Positions 16,815 through 24,952 of a DNA stretch of 64,000 bases are shown here, in pieces. Below the pieces are notes generated by a model. That model worked only from the letters and a program-made list of their open reading frames with translations, was not told where the DNA came from and made no database searches. Each line of letters begins with the position of its first letter. The first letter of the stretch is position 1. The stretch is from contig NC_013526.1 of NCBI RefSeq assembly GCF_000025005.1, positions 372,001 to 436,000 of the forward strand. The letters run 5' to 3'. This DNA is from Thermobaculum terrenum ATCC BAA-798. GTDB lineage: Bacteria > Chloroflexota > Chloroflexia > Thermobaculales > Thermobaculaceae. Position numbers and translations under genes: made by a program.

Positions 16815-17735
16815 ATGCGCCAGGCTAGCAACAAGGTCATGTTCGGGATCAACATCGACCCTTCGCCACGTATAGCGGAGCTTGCTGTGGAGCTGGCGAG
16901 CTACGCCGACTCCATGGCGATCGACCTCATAGGCATACAGGACCATCCCGGTAACCCGAACTTCTTCGACACCTGGACCTTCATGACGGCGCTAGCGGTG
17001 CGCACCCAACGCGTGCGCTTCTTGACCAACGTCGCCAATATATCCCTGCGCCCTCCCGCCATGCTCGCCAAGGCCGCGGCGACCTTCGACATCCTGACGG
17101 GAGGCAGGCTCGAGCTGGGGCTGGGTGCGGGAGCGTCACCGGAGGAGATCCTGGCGTACGGGGGCGAGTTCCGCACGCCGGCGGAGGCCGTCGAGGCCCT
17201 GGAGGAGGCGATAGAGATCGCTCACCTGCTGTGGCAGCCGGGCGACGGCAAGACGCCGATCACCTTCGAGGGCAAGCAGTTCCGCATCCTGGGTGCGAGG
17301 CCAGGTCCCGCGCCCTCGGGCAAGATACGTATCTGGACGGGCGTGCGGGGCAGGCGCATGCTCGCGCTCACCGGCAGGCTGGCCGATGGCTGGGTAGTCT
17401 CCAACACCTACGTCCACCCCGAGGACCTGCCCGAGATGCAGGCGAGGATCGATCGAGCGGCGGAGGATGCGGGCAGATCGCCCTCCCAGATTCGCCGGGG
17501 GTACAACGTGATGGGCTACATCCGCACGCCGTCCAGCCCTGGCCTCCGCCTCAAGCCCGGGCTCATCTCGGGCACGGTCGAGGAGTGGGCTGATACCCTT
17601 GCGGGGTACTACCAAGAGCTCGGCCTGGACACCTTCATCTACTGGCCGGTGGCCGGCAGCGCTCAGGAGCAGATCCGGCTGTTCGCGGAGGGGGTCGTGC
17701 CCGCGGTCCGCAGGAGGTTGCAGGCCGTTGGCTGA
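16815..17735 (+). CDS. LLM class flavin- or F420-dependent oxidoreductase
   Basis: 306 residues, a luciferase-like TIM barrel. Motifs are VMFGINIDPSP, IQDHPGNPNFFDTWTFMTALAVRTQRVRF, PAMLAKAAATFDILTGGRLELGLGAGASPEEI and IWTGVRGRRMLALTGRLADGWVVS. The family uses FMNH2 or F420H2; the GLGAG segment is common in F420-type members, but cofactor cannot be fixed by eye. The acetyltransferase gene that follows overlaps its end by eight bases, so the two are translationally coupled. Confidence 0.87.
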   Translation: MRQASNKVMFGINIDPSPRIAELAVELASYADSMAIDLIGIQDHPGNPNFFDTWTFMTALAVRTQRVRFLTNVANISLRPPAMLAKAAATFDILTGGRLELGLGAGASPEEILAYGGEFRTPAEAVEALEEAIEIAHLLWQPGDGKTPITFEGKQFRILGARPGPAPSGKIRIWTGVRGRRMLALTGRLADGWVVSNTYVHPEDLPEMQARIDRAAEDAGRSPSQIRRGYNVMGYIRTPSSPGLRLKPGLISGTVEEWADTLAGYYQELGLDTFIYWPVAGSAQEQIRLFAEGVVPAVRRRLQAVG

Positions 17736-18294
17736 TCACCAGAGGGATCTCGGTAGCCTGTACTCCTGGTGGCGAGGGGATGAGCTTCCCGAGCTGCCGG
17801 ATATCCCCGGCTTGCGTGTGCACAGGCTGGATGACGTCACCAACCCCCCACGTCTCTTCGACCTCAACCCCGCTCGCTGGCGGCTGCGCATCCAGCAGGG
17901 GCATCTGCCCTACATGGCGACGCTGGAGGGGGACCCCGCAGCGTATGGGTGGGTGGCCACCAGGGAGGCCGAGATCGGCGAGCTGGATATCCATATAGTG
18001 CTCGGCCCTCGCGAGTACTACCTGTGGGACTTCTGGACCGTGCCCCAGTACCGAGGCAGAAGGATCTACCCCCAGCTGCTGCAGGCGATCATCAGCGACC
18101 TGCTGCCCAGCGGGGACGCCTTCTGGATAGGGCATGGGCCCGGCAACGACGCCTCCAGGAGCGGCATCGAGCGCGCGGGGTTTCGCGAGGTGCTCTGGAT
18201 CGTCGACACCCCCAACGGCGTGTTCGCCATCCCCATAGACCGCGAGCGCTCCGCCAGGGCATCGCAGCTGCTGGGGATACCGATCTTGCCCTGA
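17728..18294 (+). CDS. GNAT-like acetyltransferase
   Basis: 188 residues from a TTG at 17728, preceded by AGGAGG at 17712; this overlaps the preceding gene by eight bases. The only GNAT-like signature is moderate: YYLWDFWTVPQYRGRRIYPQLLQAIISDL as the acyl-CoA binding region, and NDASRSGIERAGFREVLWI as the C-terminal beta-bulge. The N-terminal third (DELPELPDIPGLRVHRLDDVTNPPRLFDL) matches nothing I know. Substrate unknown; the coupling suggests it acts with the upstream oxidoreductase. Confidence 0.7.
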   Translation: MADHQRDLGSLYSWWRGDELPELPDIPGLRVHRLDDVTNPPRLFDLNPARWRLRIQQGHLPYMATLEGDPAAYGWVATREAEIGELDIHIVLGPREYYLWDFWTVPQYRGRRIYPQLLQAIISDLLPSGDAFWIGHGPGNDASRSGIERAGFREVLWIVDTPNGVFAIPIDRERSARASQLLGIPILP

Positions 18295-18363
18295 CGTGCT
18301 GCCTTGTGGCACGGCTCTTGCGCCGCATGGCAGGGTCATACGGAGAGACAGGGGAGGTGTGCG

Positions 18364-18696
18364 ATGGCGGATCGATATGCCGAGGTGCGCAGGCTCTTGG
18401 CCCAGAGGCAGGACCTGATCCGTGCCCTGCCGGCTATGGAGCGGCGGATAGCCAGCATGGCGGCTGAGGGGGCTAATCCTTGGGAGATAGCCAGCGAGCT
18501 GGGAATAAGCCAAGAGGCCGTCAGGAGCGCGCTGGACAGGCTGACAGCACAGCTCAGGGGGCAGCCAAACAGCAGGACAGAGACCGGTGGCCTGGGTGCC
18601 GACACCGACCCTGGCGTCACCGGCGGCTACGGCGACACGGGTTTTGGGACGTTGGATACTGAGCCACCACCGGACAACACCGAGCCATCTGGCTAG
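18364..18696 (+). CDS. Small helix-turn-helix protein with Gly/Pro-rich tail
   Basis: 110 residues, ATG 18364 with GGGGAGGTGTGCG upstream. Residues 1-70 look helical and end in a helix-turn-helix of sigma-region-4/LuxR type (GANPWEIASELGISQEAVRSALDRL). The remaining 40 residues are low-complexity, rich in Gly, Thr, Asp and Pro, and probably disordered. A DNA-binding role is inferred from the HTH. No partner gene is coupled to it, and a hairpin ends the unit. Confidence 0.7.
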   Translation: MADRYAEVRRLLAQRQDLIRALPAMERRIASMAAEGANPWEIASELGISQEAVRSALDRLTAQLRGQPNSRTETGGLGADTDPGVTGGYGDTGFGTLDTEPPPDNTEPSG

Positions 18697-18773
18697 GCGC
18701 AAACCCGCGTGTCCGGCCGCGCAGAGCCTCGCTAGCTTGTATGCCGGTGAGGACGAGCAAGTGGGTAAAAAGC

Positions 18774-18808
18774 GAAGCTATGGGGAGGGACAGCTCCCCC
18801 ATAGCTTC
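18774..18808. terminator. Bidirectional terminator hairpin
   Basis: GAAGCTATGGGG pairs perfectly with CCCCATAGCTTC around an 11-base loop, between two convergent genes. AT-rich sequence (ATTATAACT) follows on the plus strand. Confidence 0.75.
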
Positions 18809-18836
18809 ATTATAACTAATGCCCTGTGGGGTTAGA

Positions 18837-19235
18837 TCACAGCCCCGTAGCACCCGAGCCAGGCCCCTGCGTCTTGTTGCGCAACCCATAGGCCGCTATG
18901 CCCGGTGCCGGGCCCTCCAGGTCTGTGCCTGCCTCTTCGCTGGAGCGAGGTCTGTCCGGCCAAGCTACCTGCGAGAGCTCGTCCTTGGTGCAGGCCAGCA
19001 CCACTCGATCGTCGGTCACTTCCTGGATCTGCTCGGCGGGGACGTATAGGTCATCTCCCAGCCCGAAGATCCCCCGCTTGACCTGGAAGAAGCTGCGCTC
19101 CTCGGTATCGACCTGGCCAGCGGATGTCTCTGTGCCTATGTTGACCTCTCCGACCTTGCCCACCTTCTCTCCGTCCGAGCAGTAGACCTCCATGTCCTCT
19201 CGTACCATGCTGATCAGTGTCTGCTTGTCTGCCAT
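18837..19235 (-). CDS. PRC-barrel/DUF2171-like protein
   Basis: 132 residues from ATG 19235 (GGAGGAGACTCGAG upstream). Residues 5-90 form a PRC-barrel-like module: LISMVREDMEVYCSDGEKVGKVGEV, FFQVKRGIFGLGDDLYVPAEQIQEVTDDRVVLA. Such modules bind RNA or proteins and are common in short stress or envelope-associated proteins. The C-terminal 40 residues are polar and probably unstructured. No operon partner. Confidence 0.75.
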   Translation of the reverse strand: MADKQTLISMVREDMEVYCSDGEKVGKVGEVNIGTETSAGQVDTEERSFFQVKRGIFGLGDDLYVPAEQIQEVTDDRVVLACTKDELSQVAWPDRPRSSEEAGTDLEGPAPGIAAYGLRNKTQGPGSGATGL

Positions 19236-19348
19236 CTCGAGTCTCCTCCTGTGCGGGCTCGCGCCCATAACTGCGTCACAGGAGAGCTATCGCAATAACC
19301 TTGCCATTTGGCATCACGTGAGAGCCCATCTGTGGAGGGTGTGGCGCA

Positions 19349-19744
19349 CTACCTTGGCGGCGGGGTCCGTCCCACCCTGCCGGCGGCAACGAGCCCCACG
19401 GATACCCCGATGTAGGTCGAGCCCAGCGAGATCAGCAGATAGGCCAGCGGCAGGGATCCCTCCACTAGGGGTGCGGGCCCCAGCAGGCCCGCGATCAGGA
19501 AGGGCAGGCAGACGACCGCTGCCGGCGCGATGATCCACGGCAGCACGCGCGGAGAAGCCAGCAGGAAGCTGAACGCCATGCCCAGCACCACGTACACCAA
19601 GGCCACCACCACGAACGTCTCGAAGCGCTCTGTGACGCTGAATACATCGGAGAACAGGGAGTTCAGCACGAGGAAGACCGCTGCCACGCAGCCCATGAGG
19701 AGAGCCCCAGCATAACCAGCCCAGCGCGCCAGCCTACCGACCAT
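19349..19744 (-). CDS. Four-helix integral membrane protein, function unknown
   Basis: 131 residues with four predicted transmembrane helices: AGALLMGCVAAVFLVLNSLF, FVVVALVYVVLGMAFSFLLA, WIIAPAAVVCLPFLIAGLL and LAYLLISLGSTYIGVSVGLVA. ATG 19744 has GGATAGGAGG upstream. No family recognised. The termini carry several Arg residues, suggesting a cytoplasmic location for both. Confidence 0.65.
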   Translation of the reverse strand: MVGRLARWAGYAGALLMGCVAAVFLVLNSLFSDVFSVTERFETFVVVALVYVVLGMAFSFLLASPRVLPWIIAPAAVVCLPFLIAGLLGPAPLVEGSLPLAYLLISLGSTYIGVSVGLVAAGRVGRTPPPR

Positions 19745-19823
19745 GGTTGCGCCTCCTATCCCAGGACGATGCCGGCAGCACGCACCATCTCCTCTGGGGG
19801 CCGCGCGACGTCTTGGCTTGAGT

Positions 19824-19843
19824 ATAACCCCTGTGGGGGTTAT
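19824..19843 (-). terminator. Hairpin downstream of the eight-helix membrane protein gene
   Basis: ATAACCCC-TGTG-GGGGTTAT is a perfect stem-loop about 85 bases past the stop of the gene ending at 19929. There is no T-run, so function as a terminator is only probable. Confidence 0.45.
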
Positions 19844-19928
19844 CGTCTAGGGGCCCCGCCGATCTAGATTTACGCCGTCCTAAGGTCCTGATCGGTCACC
19901 ACGGGCTGCGGGTGCCGGGGCTAGCATG

Positions 19929-20846
19929 CTAGGTCGGCTGCCGCGCGCGGTCCACCAAGTAGAGGTAATCCCCCAGCAGCAGGAAGCCCATCGCCGCGCC
20001 CATGAGCTCGCAACCCACGTACAGCGCTGCCACCTCGGGCAGGTCTGCCGCGGCTATGAAGCCCTCGCCCATGGCCTCGACGACCACGAGCATGCCACCC
20101 CCGATCAAGCCCAGGAGGACCACCAGGGGCCATACGCCGCGTCGTAGGTGCCGCTCCCAGCATCGGAGCGGCGGCAGCAGCGCCGAGAGGTCGTCCAACA
20201 GGTCGATCGGCGCTCCCGACACCGGGAGCGGTCGGGAGAAGGCCAGCAGAGCCACCAGCCCAAACAGGAAGCCCATGCCCAGCACCACGGAGAGCAGCTC
20301 GCCGGCGAGGTTGGCGTTCCACCTAGGAGGGTAGGCGAGCATCCCCAACAGCCCCAAGGTGGCCAGCCCCCAGGCTAATGGTCCCGCTGGGAAGCCCATG
20401 CCACCCATCATGTAGCTGAAGCGGATGTACTGGCGAGTGAGCTGCCACCACAGGCCAAGGGCTAGGGTCGCCAGCACCAGCACGCACGCGGCCAGCGTCC
20501 AGCCCCTGATGTCCCTTGCCCAGGCTCCCGGGTAGCGCAGTAGCCCCAGCAGGTCGGCTATGCTGCTCGTGCCCACGGAGAGCAGCGCGACGACGCAGGC
20601 TCTGAGGGCAAGCCGGTCGCTCCCCCCTGCCCGAAAGGCGCGCACCAGCGCTATCGACGCGCACAGCATCCCCAGCTGCAGCCCGAAGGAGCTCGTGGCA
20701 TCAAAGGGATCCTCCCCGAATGGGCATAGCTTCTCCACTGCCGTCACCTGCTTGCTGAGCTCGAAGAACGCCAGGAAAGCCCCCACCACCAGCAGCGTCA
20801 GCAGGCTCCAGCGCCTTGCGTCCACTATGTCTTTCCCGTAGCCCAT
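19929..20846 (-). CDS. Polytopic membrane protein, function unknown
   Basis: 305 residues with about eight hydrophobic helices, including SLLTLLVVGAFLAFFELSK, LQLGMLCASIALVRAF and PLVVLLGLIGGGMLVVVEAM. A loop contains CPFGEDPFDATSSFG. I recognise no family or catalytic motif. The ribosome-binding site is weak (AAGGGG). It diverges from the JAMM-protease gene. Confidence 0.65.
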   Translation of the reverse strand: MGYGKDIVDARRWSLLTLLVVGAFLAFFELSKQVTAVEKLCPFGEDPFDATSSFGLQLGMLCASIALVRAFRAGGSDRLALRACVVALLSVGTSSIADLLGLLRYPGAWARDIRGWTLAACVLVLATLALGLWWQLTRQYIRFSYMMGGMGFPAGPLAWGLATLGLLGMLAYPPRWNANLAGELLSVVLGMGFLFGLVALLAFSRPLPVSGAPIDLLDDLSALLPPLRCWERHLRRGVWPLVVLLGLIGGGMLVVVEAMGEGFIAAADLPEVAALYVGCELMGAAMGFLLLGDYLYLVDRARQPT

Positions 20847-20902
20847 AGCCCATTAGACCCCTTTAGAGATGATATACCCGGCGGCGTCAGAATCCAACCA
20901 TC

Positions 20903-20931
20903 TTGCAGCTCCGGCTATGCTTGTATATAAT
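20903..20931 (+). promoter_or_regulatory. Consensus-like promoter of the JAMM protease gene
   Basis: TTGCAG and a perfect TATAAT are separated by exactly 17 bases. The predicted transcript starts near 20938, which rules out any start codon at 20903 for the downstream gene. Confidence 0.75.
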
Positions 20932-20965
20932 CCTTGCACGCACATTTACGGCCGAGGTGTTGGGT

Positions 20966-21463
20966 ATGGGAGGCACCGATACCGCTAGGTCTCAGAGTAG
21001 TGGCGAGCTTGCCAGCTCAGGCTCCCCAGGAGGGGCCAAGAGGGCTCCCAAGGTACTGCTCGGGTGGAAGGAGCTCAAGTGCCTCCTGGATGCCCGGGGC
21101 TACGAGCAGGGCGGATTTCTCCTCAAGAACGAGGATGGCGCGATAGTGGGTGTGCTGCCCGTCCCGTCGCGCCTGAACTCTCCCGAGCGCTACGCCATGG
21201 ATCCCAAGGAGTACAGGCGCCTGCGCCGCACCAGAAAGGATATCGCGGGCGTGATCCACACCCACCCTTCCGGGGATCCGGAGCCCTCGGAGGACGACAG
21301 GCGCCTGACCAAGCTGTTCCCCGTCAGGGAGGGCGAGTACAGGGCGGTGTGGCATCCCAGGTCGGGCAGGCTAACCTTCTTCGACCAGACGGGAGATGTG
21401 TGGGTGGGGTACATCAGGCGGCCGCTGTGGTTCCGCCTGATAGCCCCCCTCTTCTACGAGTAG
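20966..21463 (+). CDS. JAB1/MPN (JAMM) metalloprotease-like protein
   Basis: 165 residues from ATG 20966; the promoter upstream rules out the longer frame. The first 28 residues are Ser/Gly-rich. The JAMM zinc site is complete: Glu47 (YEQGGFLL), His98 and His100 in GVIHTHPSGDP, Ser108 and Asp111, fitting HxH-x7-S-x2-D exactly. Bacterial JAMM proteins trim ubiquitin-like or sulfur-carrier proteins, or hydrolyse isopeptides. No ThiS/MoaD/Ubl or E1-like gene lies beside it. The C-terminus ends with a hydrophobic WFRLIAPLFY. The stop abuts the convergent Gfo/Idh gene. Confidence 0.82.
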   Translation: MGGTDTARSQSSGELASSGSPGGAKRAPKVLLGWKELKCLLDARGYEQGGFLLKNEDGAIVGVLPVPSRLNSPERYAMDPKEYRRLRRTRKDIAGVIHTHPSGDPEPSEDDRRLTKLFPVREGEYRAVWHPRSGRLTFFDQTGDVWVGYIRRPLWFRLIAPLFYE

Positions 21464-22492
21464 CTACCGGCGGCCGACCTGGGGGACGACCTGCCCGCCC
21501 GAGGCCGCTGATCGGTAGAAGGCTACGCATGCCGCCAGGTTGTGGTGCGCGTCCTCGACGGTGGCTATCGGCTGCTCCCCGCGCATGGCGGCGATCCAGT
21601 GGTCGATGCCCTCGGAGCCTGCCTGCCCGGGGGCGAAGTGCACCCAGCCTTCGAACGGAGGGAAGCTGCCCGCCACCGCGACGCGGCCGCTGAGGGAGTC
21701 GTAGGCGCACGCCCCCTCGCTGCCCACCAGGCTCCACTGCATGCGGAAGGCGCCGGGGGCCGCGTGCCAGGTGTCCTCTATGGTGGCCACGAGCCCGCTC
21801 TCGAACTCGACCGTCGCGACCCCATAATCCTCCAGGGGCAGGTCCGGATAGCGCAGGTTGCGGGCTACCCCATATACCCTGGCCACCTCCGAGCCCGTCA
21901 GCCACCGCAGGAGGTCTATGTGGTAGATGGCGTGGTCTATCCACCCACCACCGGGAGCCCGGTTGGGGTCCGCGAACCAACCTGGGTCGGGGTCGTCCGG
22001 CCAGCTTCTGGGCAGAGAGGCCCACAGGCTGAAGCTCGCTGTGAGGAGGCGTCCCAGGCGCCCTTCATCGACCCAGGACTTCAGGCGGGCGTACTGAGCC
22101 GAGAGGCGTTGGCGGGACTCAGCGGGCAGGAACACGACGCCAGCGTCCCTCACGGCCTCCACCACCCGGGAGGACTCCTCCAGCGTGCGGGCCAGGGGCT
22201 TGATCGACAGGATGTGCTTGCCCTCCCTGGCGGCCGCGATGCAGATGTCGGGGTTGCGGTCGACGCTGACGAAGCTGGCGATCGCGGTTACGTCCGGGTC
22301 GTGGATCAACTCCTCCGGATGGTCCGTCACTCGATCGATCCCCAGGTCTTGGCCGACCTTGCGAGCCTGCTGGGGGTCCGAGTGGTAGATGCCCGCCAGC
22401 TCCGCCTCGGGGTGATCCACTATGGCGCGGGCCAGGGGCAGGGCTGAATACCAGTGATCTAGTCCTACCAGGGCTATGCGTACCGATGCCAA
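21464..22492 (-). CDS. Gfo/Idh/MocA family NAD(P)-dependent oxidoreductase
   Basis: 342 residues from a TTG at 22492, chosen for AAGGAGAAGTGGA upstream and because the Rossmann strand (VRIALVGLDHWY) then follows at once. The family lysine is in HILSIKPLARTLEES, and the C-terminal beta-sheet domain has GGGWIDHAIYHIDLLRWLTG with the usual Asp/His. Such enzymes oxidise or reduce sugars and inositols. It follows the HEAT-protein gene by 35 bases on the same strand; substrate unknown. Confidence 0.87.
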   Translation of the reverse strand: MASVRIALVGLDHWYSALPLARAIVDHPEAELAGIYHSDPQQARKVGQDLGIDRVTDHPEELIHDPDVTAIASFVSVDRNPDICIAAAREGKHILSIKPLARTLEESSRVVEAVRDAGVVFLPAESRQRLSAQYARLKSWVDEGRLGRLLTASFSLWASLPRSWPDDPDPGWFADPNRAPGGGWIDHAIYHIDLLRWLTGSEVARVYGVARNLRYPDLPLEDYGVATVEFESGLVATIEDTWHAAPGAFRMQWSLVGSEGACAYDSLSGRVAVAGSFPPFEGWVHFAPGQAGSEGIDHWIAAMRGEQPIATVEDAHHNLAACVAFYRSAASGGQVVPQVGRR

Positions 22493-22527
22493 TCCACTTC
22501 TCCTTTCGAGGGTTGTATCTTGTGGGG

Positions 22528-23160
22528 CTAATGGGCCGTGCTCGGGGCCTCCAGCAGCCGGCTTGCCAGGGTGTAGGTGTGCAACACCCTCCCGTCGGTG
22601 AGATCCCACGTGGCCAGCTCGGAGCGCACGATGTCGGGGAACCTCCGGCTGAGGTCACGCAGGGCGTTGCCCACCGACCTGCGCACCTGCTGGCTGTCGT
22701 CCGCGCGCAGCGGCGCCAGCAGCCTGACGGCCCGCTGTGGCTGTTGGGGTAGGCGGCTCGAGCGGATCCACGGGCGCAGCCCCTCCACAGCCGCCCTCCG
22801 CACGTTGGGATTCTGGTCGCCCAGCCAGTCCTCTATCACGGGGAGGGCGCTCTCGTAGCCCACGTCTCGGCAGTACTTGGCGAAAGCCTTGGCGAGCATC
22901 TCCTGCACGCGCCAGTCGGGGTCCAGGCTCACCTCGTAGCGGAGCGTGTGCAGGGCATCCGGACAGGTGCTCGCGATGTAGCCGAGGACGAGGGTGGCGA
23001 ACATGCGCGTCTGGTGCAGGTCCGACCGCAGCAGCATGCGCGCCGTGGACAGGTTCTCCTCCTGGCAGCCACCTTTCACCAGCCTGTCCGCCTCCTCCTC
23101 TATGGGCCTGAAGCCCCGCTGCACCTCCGCCAGCTTCTTCATCGTCTCCCAGATATCCAT
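22528..23160 (-). CDS. HEAT-repeat protein, possibly DNA alkylation repair (AlkD-like)
   Basis: 210 residues that are almost entirely helical pairs, e.g. TRMFATLVLGYIASTCPDALHTL, WRVQEMLAKAFAKYCRDVG, YESALPVIEDWLGDQNPNVRRAAVEGLRPW and QQVRRSVGNALRDLSRRFPDIV. This HEAT arrangement with a conserved Trp-rich concave face is seen in AlkC/AlkD 3-methyladenine glycosylase-like proteins. The assignment to repair is probable, not certain. ATG 23160 follows AAGGGGGTGGTAC. It sits upstream of the Gfo/Idh gene. Confidence 0.72.
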   Translation of the reverse strand: MDIWETMKKLAEVQRGFRPIEEEADRLVKGGCQEENLSTARMLLRSDLHQTRMFATLVLGYIASTCPDALHTLRYEVSLDPDWRVQEMLAKAFAKYCRDVGYESALPVIEDWLGDQNPNVRRAAVEGLRPWIRSSRLPQQPQRAVRLLAPLRADDSQQVRRSVGNALRDLSRRFPDIVRSELATWDLTDGRVLHTYTLASRLLEAPSTAH

Positions 23161-23192
23161 GTACCACCCCCTTGCTATCTCGATATGCGCTA

Positions 23193-24011
23193 TTAGAAAG
23201 GAAAGAGCTGCCGCTGCAGCTCCGGCGTGAGAGCGGAGCCGTACTCACAGGCCTCGAACGCCTCGGCGTAGCGCACCTGGCTGCCCCTGTCCTGCCCGTA
23301 GCGGGCGATCAGGAGATCCCGGAAGCGGTCGGCATCGGCCCGCAGCCTCGGCTCCATCCGCCGGCGCAGCCAATCGACCCGCTGCTTCGGGTCCTCGGGG
23401 ACCTCCTGCTGGTAGCCTCCGTTGTACGGCAGCCACTCGAAGAACTGCGACTCGTGGCAGGCGATCATGCGGAACTTCTGCTCCACCACCTCGCCTATGT
23501 CGATCACCACGTCGGGAGAGAAGGGGTACGGCTTCTGGAAGCGGTCGCTGACGTACATGATGACGGGGTTGACCCTCAGATGGTCAGCCATGGCGCGCAC
23601 GTTGGGCACTGTGACCATGTACGCCGCGTCCTGCACGAGCACCGATGTGTAGCGGTGGTCGGGATGGTAGTCGTTGGGCCTGGGCACAAGGATCAAGCTG
23701 GGCCTGAACTCCCGAATGATGCCGATCACCTCGCGTCGGCGGTCCAGCGTCGGCAGCAGCTCGCCGTCGTGGTTGTCCAGCACCTGGTATTCGATGCCTA
23801 TGACGCGCGCGGCCGCCCGCGCCTCGGCTGCCCTCCTGCGGGCCAGCACGGCACCGCCCTGCAGGTGGTGGCCGGCGTCCCCGTTGGTCATCGAGACGAA
23901 CCTCACCCGCCAGCCCCTGCGCGCGTACAGGGCAGCCAGCCCCCCAGCGGTCGCGTCACAGTCGTCCGGATGCGCGCCAAAGACGAGCAGCGAAGGCGCT
24001 TCCTCGGGCAT
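23193..24011 (-). CDS. PIG-L family zinc-dependent deacetylase
   Basis: 272 residues from ATG 24011. The zinc motif is LLVFGAHPDDCDATAGGLAALYARRGWRV, with the second metal site NDYHPDHRYTSVLVQDAAY. The family deacetylates GlcNAc-containing compounds such as mycothiol or bacillithiol precursors, GPI-like lipids and chitobiose. The substrate here is unknown. It lies between the HEAT gene (32 bases downstream) and the DrrAB-type exporter on the same strand. Confidence 0.9.
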   Translation of the reverse strand: MPEEAPSLLVFGAHPDDCDATAGGLAALYARRGWRVRFVSMTNGDAGHHLQGGAVLARRRAAEARAAARVIGIEYQVLDNHDGELLPTLDRRREVIGIIREFRPSLILVPRPNDYHPDHRYTSVLVQDAAYMVTVPNVRAMADHLRVNPVIMYVSDRFQKPYPFSPDVVIDIGEVVEQKFRMIACHESQFFEWLPYNGGYQQEVPEDPKQRVDWLRRRMEPRLRADADRFRDLLIARYGQDRGSQVRYAEAFEACEYGSALTPELQRQLFPF

Positions 24012-24100
24012 CCTCTCCCTCCCTTCGGTTGGTGCGTCCACAATATAACCTGTTTTGCCCAGAATGTGAAGACTTGCACAAACTGATTTTTGTTCCAAGC

Positions 24101-24952
24101 CTACTGCGCCAAGGTGGGGAACCTCCACGCGGTGAGCGCCACGAGCACGACCACCGCGAGCCCCATCACGGCCACATCCAGCCCTATCCCGTAGTGGCTG
24201 ACCCCGCCCCTGACCATCAAGGCCCGCAGGGCGTCCACCTCGTAGGTGAGCGGGTTGAGGCGGGATACGACCTTCAGCCACGCGGGCATCATGTCGATCG
24301 GGTATATCGCGTTGCTGGCGAAGAACAGCGGCATCGTGAGCACCTGGCCCAGCCCCATGAAGCGCTCGCGCGTGCGCACCATGCAGGCCACGAACAGCGA
24401 GAACGTGGAGAAGATCAGCGCCCCCAGCACGACTATCACCAGCGTGGCCAGCAGCGCCAGCGGGTGCCAGTTGACCTGGACGCCGACCAGCAGCGCCAGC
24501 AGGAAGATGATCAGGGCCTGCGTGAGTCCCCGGACGCTGGCGGCCAGCGCCCTGCCCAGCACCAGCACTGCCCGTGGCGTGGGCGTGGCCAGGAACTTGT
24601 GGATGATGCCCAGGTCCCTCTCCCAGATGATCGACATGCCGCTGAAGATGCCGATGAACAGCACGCTCTGAGCCAGGATGCCCGGAGCCATGAAGTCCAG
24701 GTACCTGAGATCGCCCGTGGGGATGGCCCGCACGCGCGTGAACACCTGCCCGAACACCAGCAGCCACAGCGCCGGCTGCACCGCCCTGGTGAGCAGGTCG
24801 TAGGGGTCGTGCAGGATCTTGCGGGCCTCCACCTCGGCTATCACCAGGGTCTTGCTGATGAACCCCAGCACGAAGGCCAGTGGGTTGGTGGGCTGCGCGA
24901 CCGGTACCTTAACCGAGGCGACGGGCTGTGCGCCTTGCTCTTGAAGCTTCAC
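24101..24952 (-). CDS. ABC-2 type transporter permease (DrrB-like)
   Basis: 283 residues with a GTG start at 24952, overlapping the upstream ATPase gene by 44 bases. Six transmembrane helices are visible after a polar N-terminus. The ABC-2 signature is SNAIYPIDMMPAWLKVVSRLNPLTYEVDALRALM, typical of DrrB/NodJ-type permeases. It exports a drug, lipid or polysaccharide with the ATPase encoded just upstream. Confidence 0.9.
   Translation of the reverse strand: MKLQEQGAQPVASVKVPVAQPTNPLAFVLGFISKTLVIAEVEARKILHDPYDLLTRAVQPALWLLVFGQVFTRVRAIPTGDLRYLDFMAPGILAQSVLFIGIFSGMSIIWERDLGIIHKFLATPTPRAVLVLGRALAASVRGLTQALIIFLLALLVGVQVNWHPLALLATLVIVVLGALIFSTFSLFVACMVRTRERFMGLGQVLTMPLFFASNAIYPIDMMPAWLKVVSRLNPLTYEVDALRALMVRGGVSHYGIGLDVAVMGLAVVVLVALTAWRFPTLAQ

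Noticed and set aside
18304-18363. In-frame ATG upstream of the small HTH gene
   Set aside because: The ATG at 18364 has a good GGGGAGGTGTGCG ribosome-binding site, while the earlier one has none.
20903-20965. Longer JAMM-protease start at 20903
   Set aside because: It overlaps the TTGCAG/TATAAT promoter, so it would not be in the transcript.
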